From DASZZY01 sp036260395 (GTDB taxonomy: Bacteria > Actinomycetota > UBA4738 > CALAEC01), in the NCBI GenBank assembly GCA_036260395.1, contig DASZZY010000040.1, positions 1 to 41,220 on the forward strand: 41,220 bases of DNA, written 5' to 3'. The position numbers and the translations under genes are program-made. Below are positions 22,663 to 29,404 of the stretch, piece by piece. Under the pieces are notes generated by a model. The model made no database searches. It was not told the origin of the DNA and worked only from the letters and a program-made list of their open reading frames with translations. Each line of letters begins with the position of its first letter. Within the stretch, counting starts at the first letter, position 1.

Positions 22663-23654
22663 GGACGGGCGGTCTCGGGACGGACGGCGACGAGCGCGTC
22701 GACGAGCCGGGCCACCGTCTCGTCGAGGGCCGCGGGAGAGGTGTAGCCCGCCGCCAGCCGGTGCCCGCCGCCGCCGAAGGACTCGGCGACCGCGGCCACG
22801 TCGGTGTCGCCGCGCGACCGCATGGAGACCTTGAACCCACCCTCACGTTGCTGCTTGATCACCGCGGCCACGTCCGCCTCGCGCGCCGTCCGCACCACGT
22901 CGATGAGGTCGTCGGTCTCCTGGATCTCCACGCCCGCCTCCCGGAGCTCGTCCCGGGTGACGGCGGCCCACACCAGCCCGGCCTCGGGGGCGAGCTCCGC
23001 CCGGCCCAGGACCTTGCCCAGCAGCCTGAGGTACGCCAGCCGGTTGTCCTCGTACAGCGCCTGCACGAGCCTGGCATGGTCGAACGGCCGCTCCCGCAGG
23101 CGCGCGGCGATCCGGAGCACCTCGGGCGTCGTGGCCTCGAACTGGAACCGTCCGGTGTCGGTCACGAGGCCCGCGTACAGGCACGCGGCGGCATCGGGCG
23201 AGAGATCGCCGCCCATCCGCTCGATCAGCCGGAACACTAGCTCGGCGGTGGCCGAGGCGTCGGGGTCCACGACGTTCACGGCCCCGAAGCCGGGGTTCGT
23301 CCGGTGGTGGTCGACACACACCACGGTGCCGGCCCGCTCGACCAGGAACGACAGGCCGTCGAGCCTGGCCACGTCGGCGGCGTCGAGCGTGACGAGCACC
23401 GGCGGGGCCTTCGGGAGCTTCCCGGGAGCCACCAGGTGCTCCCGACCGGGGAGCGCCTTCACCCACCGCGGAGCGGCGTCCAGCCCGTTCGGCCAGGACG
23501 CGGCCACCCGCTTCCCCGCGCCGGCCAGGTGCACGGCCAGCCCGAGCATCGATCCGATGGCATCCGCGTCGGGGTTCACGTGGCACACCAGCGTCACCTC
23601 GTCGGCGTCGGCCAGCACCTTGGCCGCCTCGTCGTACACGCTATCCGGCAGCAT
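22659..23654 (-). CDS. DHH/DHHA1 phosphoesterase (NrnA-like nanoRNase / pAp phosphatase)
   Basis: 331 residues. The N-terminal metal-binding DHH domain shows CHVNPDADAIGSMLGL (residues about 24-39) and VCVDHHRTNPGFG (about 112-124), and DTGRFQFEATTPE; the C-terminal DHHA1 domain ends with SFGGGGHRLAAGY. NrnA-like enzymes degrade 2-5-nt RNAs and dephosphorylate pAp. The position between rbfA and truB is the usual one for this gene in Gram-positive bacteria. The ATG at 23654 lies inside the end of rbfA (14-bp overlap). Confidence 0.94.
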   Translation of the reverse strand: MLPDSVYDEAAKVLADADEVTLVCHVNPDADAIGSMLGLAVHLAGAGKRVAASWPNGLDAAPRWVKALPGREHLVAPGKLPKAPPVLVTLDAADVARLDGLSFLVERAGTVVCVDHHRTNPGFGAVNVVDPDASATAELVFRLIERMGGDLSPDAAACLYAGLVTDTGRFQFEATTPEVLRIAARLRERPFDHARLVQALYEDNRLAYLRLLGKVLGRAELAPEAGLVWAAVTRDELREAGVEIQETDDLIDVVRTAREADVAAVIKQQREGGFKVSMRSRGDTDVAAVAESFGGGGHRLAAGYTSPAALDETVARLVDALVAVRPETARP

Positions 23655-23997
23655 CGTCCTCCCTGATCTTCCGGAGCAGCTCCTCGAGGCGATCGGCCCG
23701 CTCCCGGGTCTGGTCCTGCACGAACTCGATCTCCGGCAGGAACTTCAGCCGGACCTGCGCCCCGAGCACCTGGCGGAGGTGGCCGCGCGCGGAGCGCAGC
23801 CCGGCCTCGGTCGCCTTCCGGTCGGCCTCCTCCCCGAGCACCGTGTAGAACACCAGGGCGCGGCGGAGGTCGGGGCTCACGTCGACCCCGGTGACGGTGA
23901 CGAAGCCGACCCGGGGATCCTTCAGCTTGGGGATCTCCTCGGCCAGCACCTCGCGGAACTCCTCCGAGACCCGGTGCGGGCGCTTGCCCTCAGTCAT
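23641..23997 (-). CDS. rbfA: 30S ribosome-binding factor A
   Basis: 118 residues. The KH-like fold of RbfA is clear: RVSEEFREVLAEEIPKLKDPR, GFVTVTGVDVSPDLRRALVFYTVLG and HLRQVLGAQVRLKFLPEIEFVQD. RbfA helps maturation of the 16S rRNA 5' end of the small subunit. ATG 23997 overlaps the end of the DUF503 gene by 8 bp, and its own end overlaps the DHH gene. Confidence 0.96.
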   Translation of the reverse strand: MTEGKRPHRVSEEFREVLAEEIPKLKDPRVGFVTVTGVDVSPDLRRALVFYTVLGEEADRKATEAGLRSARGHLRQVLGAQVRLKFLPEIEFVQDQTRERADRLEELLRKIREDDAAG

Positions 23998-24283
23998 CCT
24001 GGCTATGGAGGGTCAGGCGGTGGTCGATCAGCTCGACCGCCGGCTGGGACGACAGGAATCGCTCCACCTCGTGCATCACCTTGCGCAGGTGGTACCCCTG
24101 CGCGGCGACCGCCGAAACGGCCAGCGTCGTGCGCTGCCACAGGTCCTGGTGATCGACCTCGGCGACGGCCACGTTGAACTTCGAGCGCATCCCGCCCGTC
24201 AGCGCCTTGACCACGTGACGCTTCTGCTTCAGCGACGTACACCCGGGGATGCGGAGGTCGAACGACGACAGCGCCGCGAACAT
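23990..24283 (-). CDS. DUF503 family protein (YlxP-like)
   Basis: 97 residues, usual size for the family. Signature LRIPGCTSLKQKRHVVKALTG in the first part, FNVAVAEVDHQDLWQRTTLAVSAVA in the middle. YlxP-like proteins sit between infB and rbfA in Gram-positive bacteria and are thought to help ribosome assembly; direct function is poorly known. ATG 24283 has GGAGGTTGAGAC immediately upstream. Confidence 0.94.
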   Translation of the reverse strand: MFAALSSFDLRIPGCTSLKQKRHVVKALTGGMRSKFNVAVAEVDHQDLWQRTTLAVSAVAAQGYHLRKVMHEVERFLSSQPAVELIDHRLTLHSQDD

Positions 24284-24321
24284 GTCTCAACCTCCCGGGC
24301 CCGGCTGGCCGGGCGCGGCCG

Positions 24322-26406
24322 CTACAGGGACCGGGCCACCTCGCGCACCTCGTAGGCCTCGATGACGTCGCCCTCCTTGACATCCTGGAAGTTCTCGAGC
24401 CCGATCCCGCACTCGAACCCCTCCTGCACCTCGCGGACGTCGTCCTTGAACCGGCGGAGCGACCCGATCCGCCCGTCGTACACCACGGCGCCGTCGCGGA
24501 CCAGGCGGCCCCGCGCGCCACGGGTGATGGTCCCCGCGGTGACGTAGCAGCCAGCCACCATGCCGATGCGCGGGACGCGGAACGTGGCCCGCACCTCCGC
24601 CCGGCCGAGATCCACCTCCTCGCGGGTGGGGGCCAGCATCCCGGACAGCGCCTGCTTGATGTCGTCGACGGCCTGGTAGATGACCCGGTACAGGCGGACG
24701 TCCACGCCCTCCCGCTCGGCGACATCCCGGGCGTTCGGATCGGGCCGGACGTTGAAGCCGACCACGATGCCCTCGGACGCCTGGGCCAGCATCACGTCGC
24801 TCTCGGTGACGGCCCCCGCTCCCCGGCGCAGGATCCGGACCGCCACCTCGTCGGTCGACAGCTTCTCCAGCGCCTCGGTGAGCGCCTCCACGGACCCCTG
24901 GGCGTCGGCCTTGAGCACGATCCGCAGCTCCGAGACCTCGCCGGCGGTCGCCGCGGCCATCAGGTCCTCGAGCCGGACGGCCGGCTTGGCGGCCACCAGC
25001 TCCGCGGCCCGCACCTTCGTCTCGCGCTCCTGAGCGATCCGCCGGGCCTCGCGCTCGTCCTCGACCACCCGAAACTCGTCGCCGGCCTCGGGGACCTTGG
25101 ACCACCCGAGCACCTGGACCGGCCGGCCGGGCGGCGCCTCCTCGACCTGCTGGCCCTTCTCGTCGAGCATCGCGCGGACCCGGCCGAACGCCGTCCCACA
25201 CACGATGGCGTCGCCCGTTCGGAGCGTTCCCCGCTGGACGAGCACCGTGGCCACCGGGCCGCGGCCTTTGTCAAGGTGGGCCTCGATGGCCACGCCGCGG
25301 GGCATGGCCTCGGGATCGGCCTTCAGCTCCTGTAGCTCCGCCACGACGAGCAGGGTCTCAAGGAGCTTCTCGAGGTTCTGCCCCGTCTTGGCGGAGACGT
25401 CGACGAACTCGTAATCGCCGCCCCACTCCGACGTCTGGATCCCCTGCTCGGCGAGCTGCTGGCGGACCCGCATCGGGTCGGCCTCGGGCTTGTCCACCTT
25501 GTTCACCGCGACGACGATCGGGACGCCAGCGGCGCGGGCATGGTCGATGGCCTCGACGGTCTGCGGCATGACGCCGTCGTCGGCGGCCACCACGAGCACC
25601 GCGATGTCGGTGACCCCCGCTCCGCGGGCCCGCATGGCGGTGAAGGCCTCGTGCCCCGGGGTGTCGATGAACGTGATCACGTCGCCGTCCTGGTGGATCT
25701 GGTAGGCGCCGATGTGTTGCGTGATCCCGCCCGCCTCGCCGGAGACCACGTCGGTCTGCCGGATGGCGTCCAGGAGGAGGGTCTTCCCGTGATCGACGTG
25801 GCCCATCACGGTGACCACCGGCGGCCGGGGCCGGAGGGCCGAAGGGTCGATCGGCTCCTCGTCCTCGGCGGCCTCCTCGTCCTCGTCGGGCGCCACGATC
25901 TCGGCCTGGAAGCCGAACTGGGTCGCCAGCAGCGCGATCGCGTCGTCCGACAGCGACTGGGTGATCGTCACCATCTCGCCCGCCTCGAACAGCTTCTTGA
26001 TGAGCTCGGTGGCGGGAACCGCGAGGCGTTCGGCCAGCTCCTTGGTGGTCGTCCCGCGGGCCACGCGGATCGTCTCGCGCGTCGGGGCCGCGGCCTCCGG
26101 CGGCGCCTCCACGGGCGCGGGCTCCGGGACGGCCTCGGCCGTCGGCGCCGGTCCACCGTCACCCGAGGCGGCCGGCTGCGGCTCCGCCTCCGGTCGTGCG
26201 CGGCGCTTCGCCGGCAGCGGCTCCTCGGTGACGACCTTCGGCTTCCCCCCGGGCACCGCCTTCCCGCCGGAGGCCCGGAGGCGCGGGACGGCCTCCTCCG
26301 GAACGCTCGACGAGGCGGTCAGCCCCCCGTACCCCATCTGCTCGAGGGCCTCGACCAGGTCCTTGCTCTTGGTGCCCAGCTCCTTGGCGAGCTCGTGGAT
26401 CCTCAC
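24322..26406 (-). CDS. infB: Translation initiation factor IF-2
   Basis: 694 residues, on the short side for Actinobacteria, which often exceed 900 because of a longer N-terminal linker. N-terminal IF2N motif RIHELAKELGTKSKDLVEAL, a Pro/Ala/Glu-rich linker to about 108, a second IF2N-like domain (TTKELAERLAVPATELIKKL), then the GTPase with G1 GHVDHGKT (202-209), DTPGHEAFTAMRARG and NKVDKPEAD, followed by domains II, III and the initiator-tRNA-binding domain IV ending at SL. It places fMet-tRNA on the 30S subunit. GTG 26406 overlaps the ylxR stop as GTGA. Confidence 0.98.
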   Translation of the reverse strand: MRIHELAKELGTKSKDLVEALEQMGYGGLTASSSVPEEAVPRLRASGGKAVPGGKPKVVTEEPLPAKRRARPEAEPQPAASGDGGPAPTAEAVPEPAPVEAPPEAAAPTRETIRVARGTTTKELAERLAVPATELIKKLFEAGEMVTITQSLSDDAIALLATQFGFQAEIVAPDEDEEAAEDEEPIDPSALRPRPPVVTVMGHVDHGKTLLLDAIRQTDVVSGEAGGITQHIGAYQIHQDGDVITFIDTPGHEAFTAMRARGAGVTDIAVLVVAADDGVMPQTVEAIDHARAAGVPIVVAVNKVDKPEADPMRVRQQLAEQGIQTSEWGGDYEFVDVSAKTGQNLEKLLETLLVVAELQELKADPEAMPRGVAIEAHLDKGRGPVATVLVQRGTLRTGDAIVCGTAFGRVRAMLDEKGQQVEEAPPGRPVQVLGWSKVPEAGDEFRVVEDEREARRIAQERETKVRAAELVAAKPAVRLEDLMAAATAGEVSELRIVLKADAQGSVEALTEALEKLSTDEVAVRILRRGAGAVTESDVMLAQASEGIVVGFNVRPDPNARDVAEREGVDVRLYRVIYQAVDDIKQALSGMLAPTREEVDLGRAEVRATFRVPRIGMVAGCYVTAGTITRGARGRLVRDGAVVYDGRIGSLRRFKDDVREVQEGFECGIGLENFQDVKEGDVIEAYEVREVARSL

Positions 26407-26672
26407 GTGCCGTCGATCTCCTTCCGTATCGCTTCCTTAAGGGTAGCCAAATCGTCGGGAGCCAGCCGGATGCGCAGCGCCCGGGCCAGCGATCCCCGCG
26501 CCGTCGCGGCGTCCACGCATTCCGGCCGCCGGTGGACGTACGCCCCGCGGCCGGGGGCGGTGGCCGAGGGGTCCACGGCGACCCCGCCCCCCGGCGCCGT
26601 GGCGATCCGCAGCAGCTCCCGCTTCGGTGCCCGGCCGCGGCACCCCACGCAGGAGCGCTCCGGCGGCCTCAG
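26403..26672 (-). CDS. ylxR: YlxR family RNA-binding protein with CTG start
   Basis: 89 residues. Family motif RSCVGCRGRAPKRELLRI near the start, GRGAYVHRRPECVDAA in the middle. YlxR proteins bind RNA or the RNase P RNA and always lie between nusA and infB. The frame has no ATG, GTG or TTG between the conserved cysteines and a long run inside nusA: the only sensible start is CTG at 26670-26672, which overlaps the nusA stop as CTGA, with GAGGAGG about 10 nt upstream. This start is therefore inferred from codon absence and coupling. Confidence 0.9.
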   Translation of the reverse strand: MRPPERSCVGCRGRAPKRELLRIATAPGGGVAVDPSATAPGRGAYVHRRPECVDAATARGSLARALRIRLAPDDLATLKEAIRKEIDGT

Positions 26673-28096
26673 GCCCGCTCGGCCTCCTCGCCTCCCTGCG
26701 GCGCCGCCTCCAGCGTCTCGGGCGACGGCTCGCCGGGCGCGACCTGCTGCGGGTCGGCCTCGGGCTCGCCGGGCGCGGACTCGTCGGCCGGCGCCTCGGA
26801 TGGCTCTCCGTCGCCGGCCGCCGCGCCCCCGGCCGCCGCCCGGGGCTGGGCCTCGGACGGCTCCGGCGACTCCGGCTCGGGGCCGGCTTCGGGGACCGGC
26901 GGGACGTTCGGGGCGGCGGGCTCGTCCGGCCCCGCGGCCGTCTCTCCGCCGGACGGCTCCTCCGCGGGGTGCTCCTCGGGGGACGGTTCCTCCGCGGGCC
27001 GCTCGGCGGACGGCTCTTCGGTGGGCCGCTCCTCGGAGGACGGCTCGGCGGCGGGCGGCTGTTCCACCGGGCGCGCCCGCCTGGCCGCCTCCTCTTCGGC
27101 GACCTGGCTCTCCGACTTGATGTCGATCCGCCACCCGGTCAGGCGGGCCGCGAGCCTGGCGTTCTGCCCTTCCTTCCCGATCGCCAGCGACAGCTGGTAG
27201 TCGGGCACGATCACCTCGGCGGTCTGCTTGTCCTCGAGGATCCGGACCTCCTTGACCGATGCCGGCGCCAGCGCCTTGGCCACGAACCGCGAGGGATCGT
27301 CCGACCACTCCACGACGTCGATCTTCTCGCCCTTCAGCTCGTTCACCACCATGCGGACCCGCGAGCCCTTGGCCCCGACGCACGCGCCGACGGCATCGAC
27401 GCCCGGCTCGTGCGAGACCACGGCGACCTTGGAGCGGTGCCCCGGCTCGCGGGCCACCGCCTTGAGCTCGACGATCCCCTCGGCCACCTCCGGCACCTCG
27501 AGCTCGAACAGCTTCTTCAGCAGCTCGGGATGCGTGCGCGAGACGATGATCTGCGGGCCCTTGCTGGTCCGGCGGACCTCGACGATGTAGGCCTTCAGGC
27601 GCTCCCCGTGCCGGTACGACTCCGCGGGCACCTGCTCCTGTACCGGGAGCAGGGCCTCGACTTTGCCCAGGTCGAGAAGGGTGTACCGGTGCGAGTCCTG
27701 CTGGACGATGCCGGTTACGACGTCGCCCTCCCGGCCGGCGAACTCCTCGTAGGTGATCTCGCGCTCGGCGTCCCGGAGCTTCTGGAGGATCACCTGCTTG
27801 GCGGTCTGGGCCGCGATCCGGCCCTTGAAGTCCTCGGGGGCAGGGACCTCCTCCTCGGACGTGACGGTGCCGTCCTCGTCCAGCTGCTGGTGGAAGACGC
27901 GCATGTCCCCGCTCTCCGGGTCCAGCGTCACCCGGAAGTCCTCGGTCTGGTCCTCCTCCTCCTCGGCGACGTGGCCCCGGACCCACGACTTGTACGCGGA
28001 GGCGAGTGCCTCCTCCAAGCCCCGGAGGATCGTCTCGAACGAGATACCCTTCTCGCGCTCCAGCTCCCGAAGCGCCTCTACCAGCTCCGCGCTCAC
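26669..28096 (-). CDS. nusA: Transcription termination/antitermination factor NusA
   Basis: 475 residues. N-terminal RNA-polymerase-binding domain (1-130, ELVEALRELEREKGISFET), S1 domain (about 133-200, GDVVTGIVQQDSHRYTLLDLG), KH1 and KH2 (GACVGAKGSRVRMVVNEL and LAIGKEGQNARLAARLTG), ending near 340. After that is an acidic Pro/Glu/Ser tail of about 130 residues with loosely repeated EEPSAERP-like units, unlike the short tail of most actinobacterial NusA. GTG 28096 overlaps the rimP stop as GTGA, with AGGAG upstream. NusA modulates pausing and termination and may act on the terminator in its own leader. Confidence 0.97.
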   Translation of the reverse strand: MSAELVEALRELEREKGISFETILRGLEEALASAYKSWVRGHVAEEEEDQTEDFRVTLDPESGDMRVFHQQLDEDGTVTSEEEVPAPEDFKGRIAAQTAKQVILQKLRDAEREITYEEFAGREGDVVTGIVQQDSHRYTLLDLGKVEALLPVQEQVPAESYRHGERLKAYIVEVRRTSKGPQIIVSRTHPELLKKLFELEVPEVAEGIVELKAVAREPGHRSKVAVVSHEPGVDAVGACVGAKGSRVRMVVNELKGEKIDVVEWSDDPSRFVAKALAPASVKEVRILEDKQTAEVIVPDYQLSLAIGKEGQNARLAARLTGWRIDIKSESQVAEEEAARRARPVEQPPAAEPSSEERPTEEPSAERPAEEPSPEEHPAEEPSGGETAAGPDEPAAPNVPPVPEAGPEPESPEPSEAQPRAAAGGAAAGDGEPSEAPADESAPGEPEADPQQVAPGEPSPETLEAAPQGGEEAERA

Positions 28097-28548
28097 CTGC
28101 TGCTCCTGTCCCACTCGAACACCGTCCGGGCCGAGGCGATCCCGCCGTAGAGGATCCGCCTGGGGCCGTCGTCGGTCTCCACCGTCACCGCTTCCTCGTC
28201 GGCCGTCGCGATCGCACCCGTGTGCGTCCTCGCCCCGGCCAGGGGCTCGACGGTCCGCACGCGGACGCGCTCCCCCACCCGGCGGATGAAGTCCTGCGGC
28301 CGGCGGAGCGGACGCTCCAGCCCCGGAGAGCTCACCTCGAGGGTGTACCGCCCGGGATCGAACCCCTCGGCATCGAGCCGCCGCGAGACCCGTTCGCTGG
28401 TCCGGGCGATCGTGTCGAGGTCCACGCCGCCCTCGCGGTCCACGGTGACGCGCAGCACGCGCCGCCCGCCCTCCCGGCGGAACGTAACCTCCACCAGGTC
28501 GAGCCCCGCGGACTCGACCACCGGTGTCACCAGCGCCTCCAGGTCCAT
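28093..28548 (-). CDS. rimP: Ribosome maturation factor RimP
   Basis: 151 residues, standard size. Pattern LEALVTPVVESAGLDLVEVTFRREGGRRVLRVTVDREGGVDLD, IARTSERVSRRLD, and YTLEVSSPGLERPLRRPQDF is diagnostic. RimP assists early 30S assembly. ATG 28548 was chosen because the conserved sequence begins there and GGGGG precedes it; the frame stays open upstream but would run through the terminator hairpin and T-tract. It is the first gene of rimP-nusA-ylxR-infB. Confidence 0.96.
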   Translation of the reverse strand: MDLEALVTPVVESAGLDLVEVTFRREGGRRVLRVTVDREGGVDLDTIARTSERVSRRLDAEGFDPGRYTLEVSSPGLERPLRRPQDFIRRVGERVRVRTVEPLAGARTHTGAIATADEEAVTVETDDGPRRILYGGIASARTVFEWDRSSR

Positions 28549-28555
28549 CGCCCCC

Positions 28556-28580
28556 AAAAAAAAGGTGGGCCGCCGCCCAC
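28556..28580 (-). terminator. Intrinsic terminator/attenuator directly upstream of rimP
   Basis: Minus strand: GTGGGC (28580-28575), 4-nt loop GGCG, GCCCAC (28570-28565), one C, then eight T (28563-28556), only 7 nt before the rimP ATG. This is a textbook Rho-independent terminator and the clearest one in the window. Because a -10 (TATACT) lies about 30 nt upstream of the hairpin on the same strand, it sits in the leader of the rimP-nusA-ylxR-infB operon rather than after a gene, though it might also catch read-through from the small gene at 28643. Confidence 0.8.
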
Positions 28581-28608
28581 ACGGTTGAAACCCTCGTCTC
28601 CGCTGCCC

Positions 28609-28614
28609 AGTATA
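28609..28614 (-). promoter_or_regulatory. -10 element of the rimP-nusA operon
   Basis: Minus-strand TATACT, one base from consensus, about 60 nt before the rimP ATG; transcription should start near 28602. No good -35 at 16-18 nt. The leader of about 54 nt would consist largely of the terminator hairpin. Confidence 0.5.
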
Positions 28615-28642
28615 GCCCCGTCCGGGCCCCGCTGACGGCCCG

Positions 28643-28933
28643 CTACAGCGCCCGGCGCTGCCCTCCCGGCTCGCCCCAGTGGTCACGGCGGTTCATGCGC
28701 TGCACCATCCGGGCGTCCTCCCAGCCGAGGTGGTAGCGGACGCCGACCTCCCGACAGGCCTCCTCCGCGCTCTCCTGCGACGGGAACACGGCCCGGGTCC
28801 AGTTGCCGTCGACGTCGATCAGCAGGCAGTCGAAAGTGTTGAGGCCGCATCGCTGGATGACGGCCTCCGCATCGGTGCCCAACATCGCCAGGCGCCGGAA
28901 GTCGTCCGGGATCTTGATCGCCACGTCCCGCAC
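28643..28933 (-). CDS. Small conserved-looking hypothetical protein
   Basis: 96 residues from GTG 28933 (GTG 28924 is a possible later start). It reads as a genuine small globular protein: VAIKIPDDFRRLAMLGTDAEAV, then DCLLIDVDGNWTRAVFPSQESAEEACREVGVRYHLGWEDAR, with a Gly/Arg-rich end. It carries two cysteines in the first half (CGLNTFDC). I recognise no family. No Shine-Dalgarno or -10 at fixed distance is apparent. It is separated from rimP by the rimP promoter and attenuator and is divergent from the lipoprotein gene. Confidence 0.6.
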   Translation of the reverse strand: MRDVAIKIPDDFRRLAMLGTDAEAVIQRCGLNTFDCLLIDVDGNWTRAVFPSQESAEEACREVGVRYHLGWEDARMVQRMNRRDHWGEPGGQRRAL

Positions 28934-28962
28934 GGTAGCCAGCGACCGCCACCGCCCGCAAC

Positions 28963-28991
28963 TTGACCGCCCGCCATCCCGTCCCTAGCGT
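28963..28991 (+). promoter_or_regulatory. Promoter of the lipoprotein gene
   Basis: TTGACC (28963-28968), 17-nt spacer, TAGCGT (28986-28991): the best -35/-10 pair in the window. Transcription would start near 28998, about 23 nt before the ATG at 29021. Confidence 0.6.
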
Positions 28992-29020
28992 GAACCGACC
29001 TCACGACGGGAGGGACGGGG

Positions 29021-29323
29021 ATGCGCGGAGCGTGGCAGCGTGCGGCGGTGGCCGGAGCGGTGGTCGTCGTCATGGCGGCGTGTGGCGGCGGTGGAGCAGG
29101 GACCGACTACCCGGCGGAAGTGACCGACAACTTCCTGGCCTCCTGCACCCGGGCCGGGACCACCGAGGCGGTCTGCCAGTGCGCGCTCGACAAGCTCGAG
29201 GACAAGTACTCCATCGAGGAGTTCACGCAGGAGGCGGTCAGGCTGCAGCAAGGCCAGCCGTCCGACGAGTTCTCCCAGGACATCGTGTCGTTCAGCCTCG
29301 AGTGCCAGCAGGAAGCGGGCTGA
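29021..29323 (+). CDS. Small cysteine-containing lipoprotein
   Basis: 100 residues. Signal peptide with basic start (MRGAWQR), hydrophobic core AAVAGAVVVVMAAC and lipid-modified Cys21 followed by a Gly-rich tether. The mature part has CTRAGTTEAVCQCALDKLEDKY and a last cysteine in FSLECQQEAG, four cysteines that could form two disulphides outside the membrane. Similar short lipoproteins with a CxC and a helical pair are frequent hypotheticals in Actinobacteria. ATG 29021 has GGGAGGGAC upstream. Function unknown. Confidence 0.8.
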   Translation: MRGAWQRAAVAGAVVVVMAACGGGGAGTDYPAEVTDNFLASCTRAGTTEAVCQCALDKLEDKYSIEEFTQEAVRLQQGQPSDEFSQDIVSFSLECQQEAG

Positions 29324-29392
29324 ACGGCGGACCTTGAGAGTACCCGGCTGAGACGCTCCTTGTCTCGGCGCTGCTGAGCGGAGCGGCTCCGG

Positions 29393-29398
29393 TATCCT
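29393..29398 (+). promoter_or_regulatory. -10 element of leaderless proS
   Basis: TATCCT, exactly 6 nt before the GTG at 29405; a GGAGCGGCTCC palindrome (29380-29390) lies directly upstream and no Shine-Dalgarno is at the right distance. The mRNA is predicted to begin on the start codon. The same TATCCT-6-GTG spacing occurs ahead of pduO. Confidence 0.5.
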
Positions 29399-29404
29399 CG
29401 GGTC

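Noticed and set aside
26690..27070. Repetitive G+C-rich DNA in the nusA 3' end as a tandem repeat or CRISPR
   Set aside because: The repeats are irregular, in frame and encode a low-complexity Pro/Glu tail; no direct repeat with spacers is present.
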